In this document: piece after piece, positions 63,899 to 64,000 of the stretch
Position numbering within the stretch: the first letter of the stretch is position 1
Layout: each line of letters begins with the position of its first letter
Assembly (NCBI GenBank): GCA_020721005.1
Contig: DYNP01000005.1
Span: 124,001-188,000 of the forward strand
Reading direction: 5' to 3'
DNA from: Thiomargarita sp.
Lineage (GTDB): Bacteria; Pseudomonadota; Gammaproteobacteria; Beggiatoales; Beggiatoaceae
Length of the DNA stretch: 64,000 bases
Position numbers and translations under genes: made by a program
The notes under the pieces: model-generated
Seen by the model: the letters and a program-made list of their open reading frames with translations, nothing else
What the model was told of the DNA's origin: nothing
Databases searched by the model: none

Positions 63899-64000
63899 TT
63901 AACTGCAAGCCACAAAGGTGGGACAATCAGCCAGTCCAATCACTCGTTCCGATACGCTGCCCATGAGGATTCGATCCAAACCGGTGCGACCGCGATTTCC
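63899..64000 (-). CDS. Universal stress protein UspA-like, C-terminal end (cut by window edge)
   Basis: The last 33 codons of a minus-strand gene, too short for most gene callers. Read leftward they give GNRGRTGLDRILMGSVSERV then IGLADCPTFVACS and a stop (TAA at 63899-63901). GR-x-GLDR-x-LMGS(V)SERV is the nucleotide-binding C-terminus (G-2x-G-9x-G(S/T)) of UspA-family proteins. The rest lies beyond the window. Confidence 0.75.
   Translation of the reverse strand, partial: GNRGRTGLDRILMGSVSERVIGLADCPTFVACS

Noticed and set aside
1-64000. tRNA, rRNA or tmRNA genes
   Set aside because: I saw no T-loop plus acceptor pattern or rRNA-like stretch on either strand, though a dedicated search could still find a tRNA.

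Overview
The window reads as chromosomal DNA from a Gram-negative, sulfur-oxidising, CO2-fixing gammaproteobacterium. Support comes from lipid A and LPS genes (fabZ, lpxA, lpxB, lptF, lptG), gammaproteobacterial holC, pepA and trmL, a Qmo/Hdr cluster of the kind paired with APS reductase in dissimilatory sulfur metabolism, and phosphoribulokinase of the Calvin cycle. Moderate GC, many palindromic repeats and minisatellites, and cyanobacteria-like accessory families (MAE_28990-type HEPN, DUF262, coiled-coil PD-(D/E)XK proteins) suggest the Beggiatoa/Thioploca/Thiotrichales lineages. That placement is inference.

Left part (1-19 kb): the end of an SLC13/TrkA-C permease, then a defence/addiction block. 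The block holds a type III toxIN-like system (promoter, three 36-nt toxI repeats, terminator, frameshifted toxN), a YoeB-like toxin cut short by a nonsense codon next to its antitoxin, and a single-chain type ISP/IIG-like restriction-modification enzyme. After a palindromic repeat come a YiiX-like protein with an apparent catalytic Cys-to-Ser change, the K+-independent H+-pyrophosphatase hppA, a sugar-metabolism operon (two Gfo/Idh/MocA oxidoreductases and a GT4 glycosyltransferase), three small poorly known genes, an MBL-fold hydrolase, a candidate small RNA, a GspA/ExeA-like ATPase and trmL.

Middle (19-36 kb): a MITE-like element, a YkgJ cysteine-cluster protein, then qmoA-qmoB-hdrC-hdrB, where a soluble HdrCB pair stands in place of membrane QmoC. 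Next is an unusual four-gene operon: a lipoprotein peptide-binding protein, a protein fusing a type I periplasmic-binding domain to a complete pentameric ligand-gated ion channel, an OPT-family transporter, and a small membrane protein. This looks like a peptide-sensing and uptake unit and is the most exciting locus in the window. mnmG, a lone LutB-like protein and a PAS-GGDEF-EAL protein follow.

Right part (39-64 kb): membrane proteins with DUF2726 and DUF2339 domains, a nuclease-like protein with a 54-bp minisatellite, lptFG, pepA-holC, a polysaccharide ABC exporter pair, a histidine kinase, an ABC-2 permease, a 180-bp MITE with 40-bp inverted ends, three tandem pilin-like genes, fabZ-lpxA-lpxB, prk, a VanZ-like gene, uppP, a DUF262 + HEPN pair that looks like a defence module, and the C-terminal end of a universal stress protein. 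One family of GGCTTTAGCC-cored palindromic repeats recurs at four loci, each with its own higher-order period.
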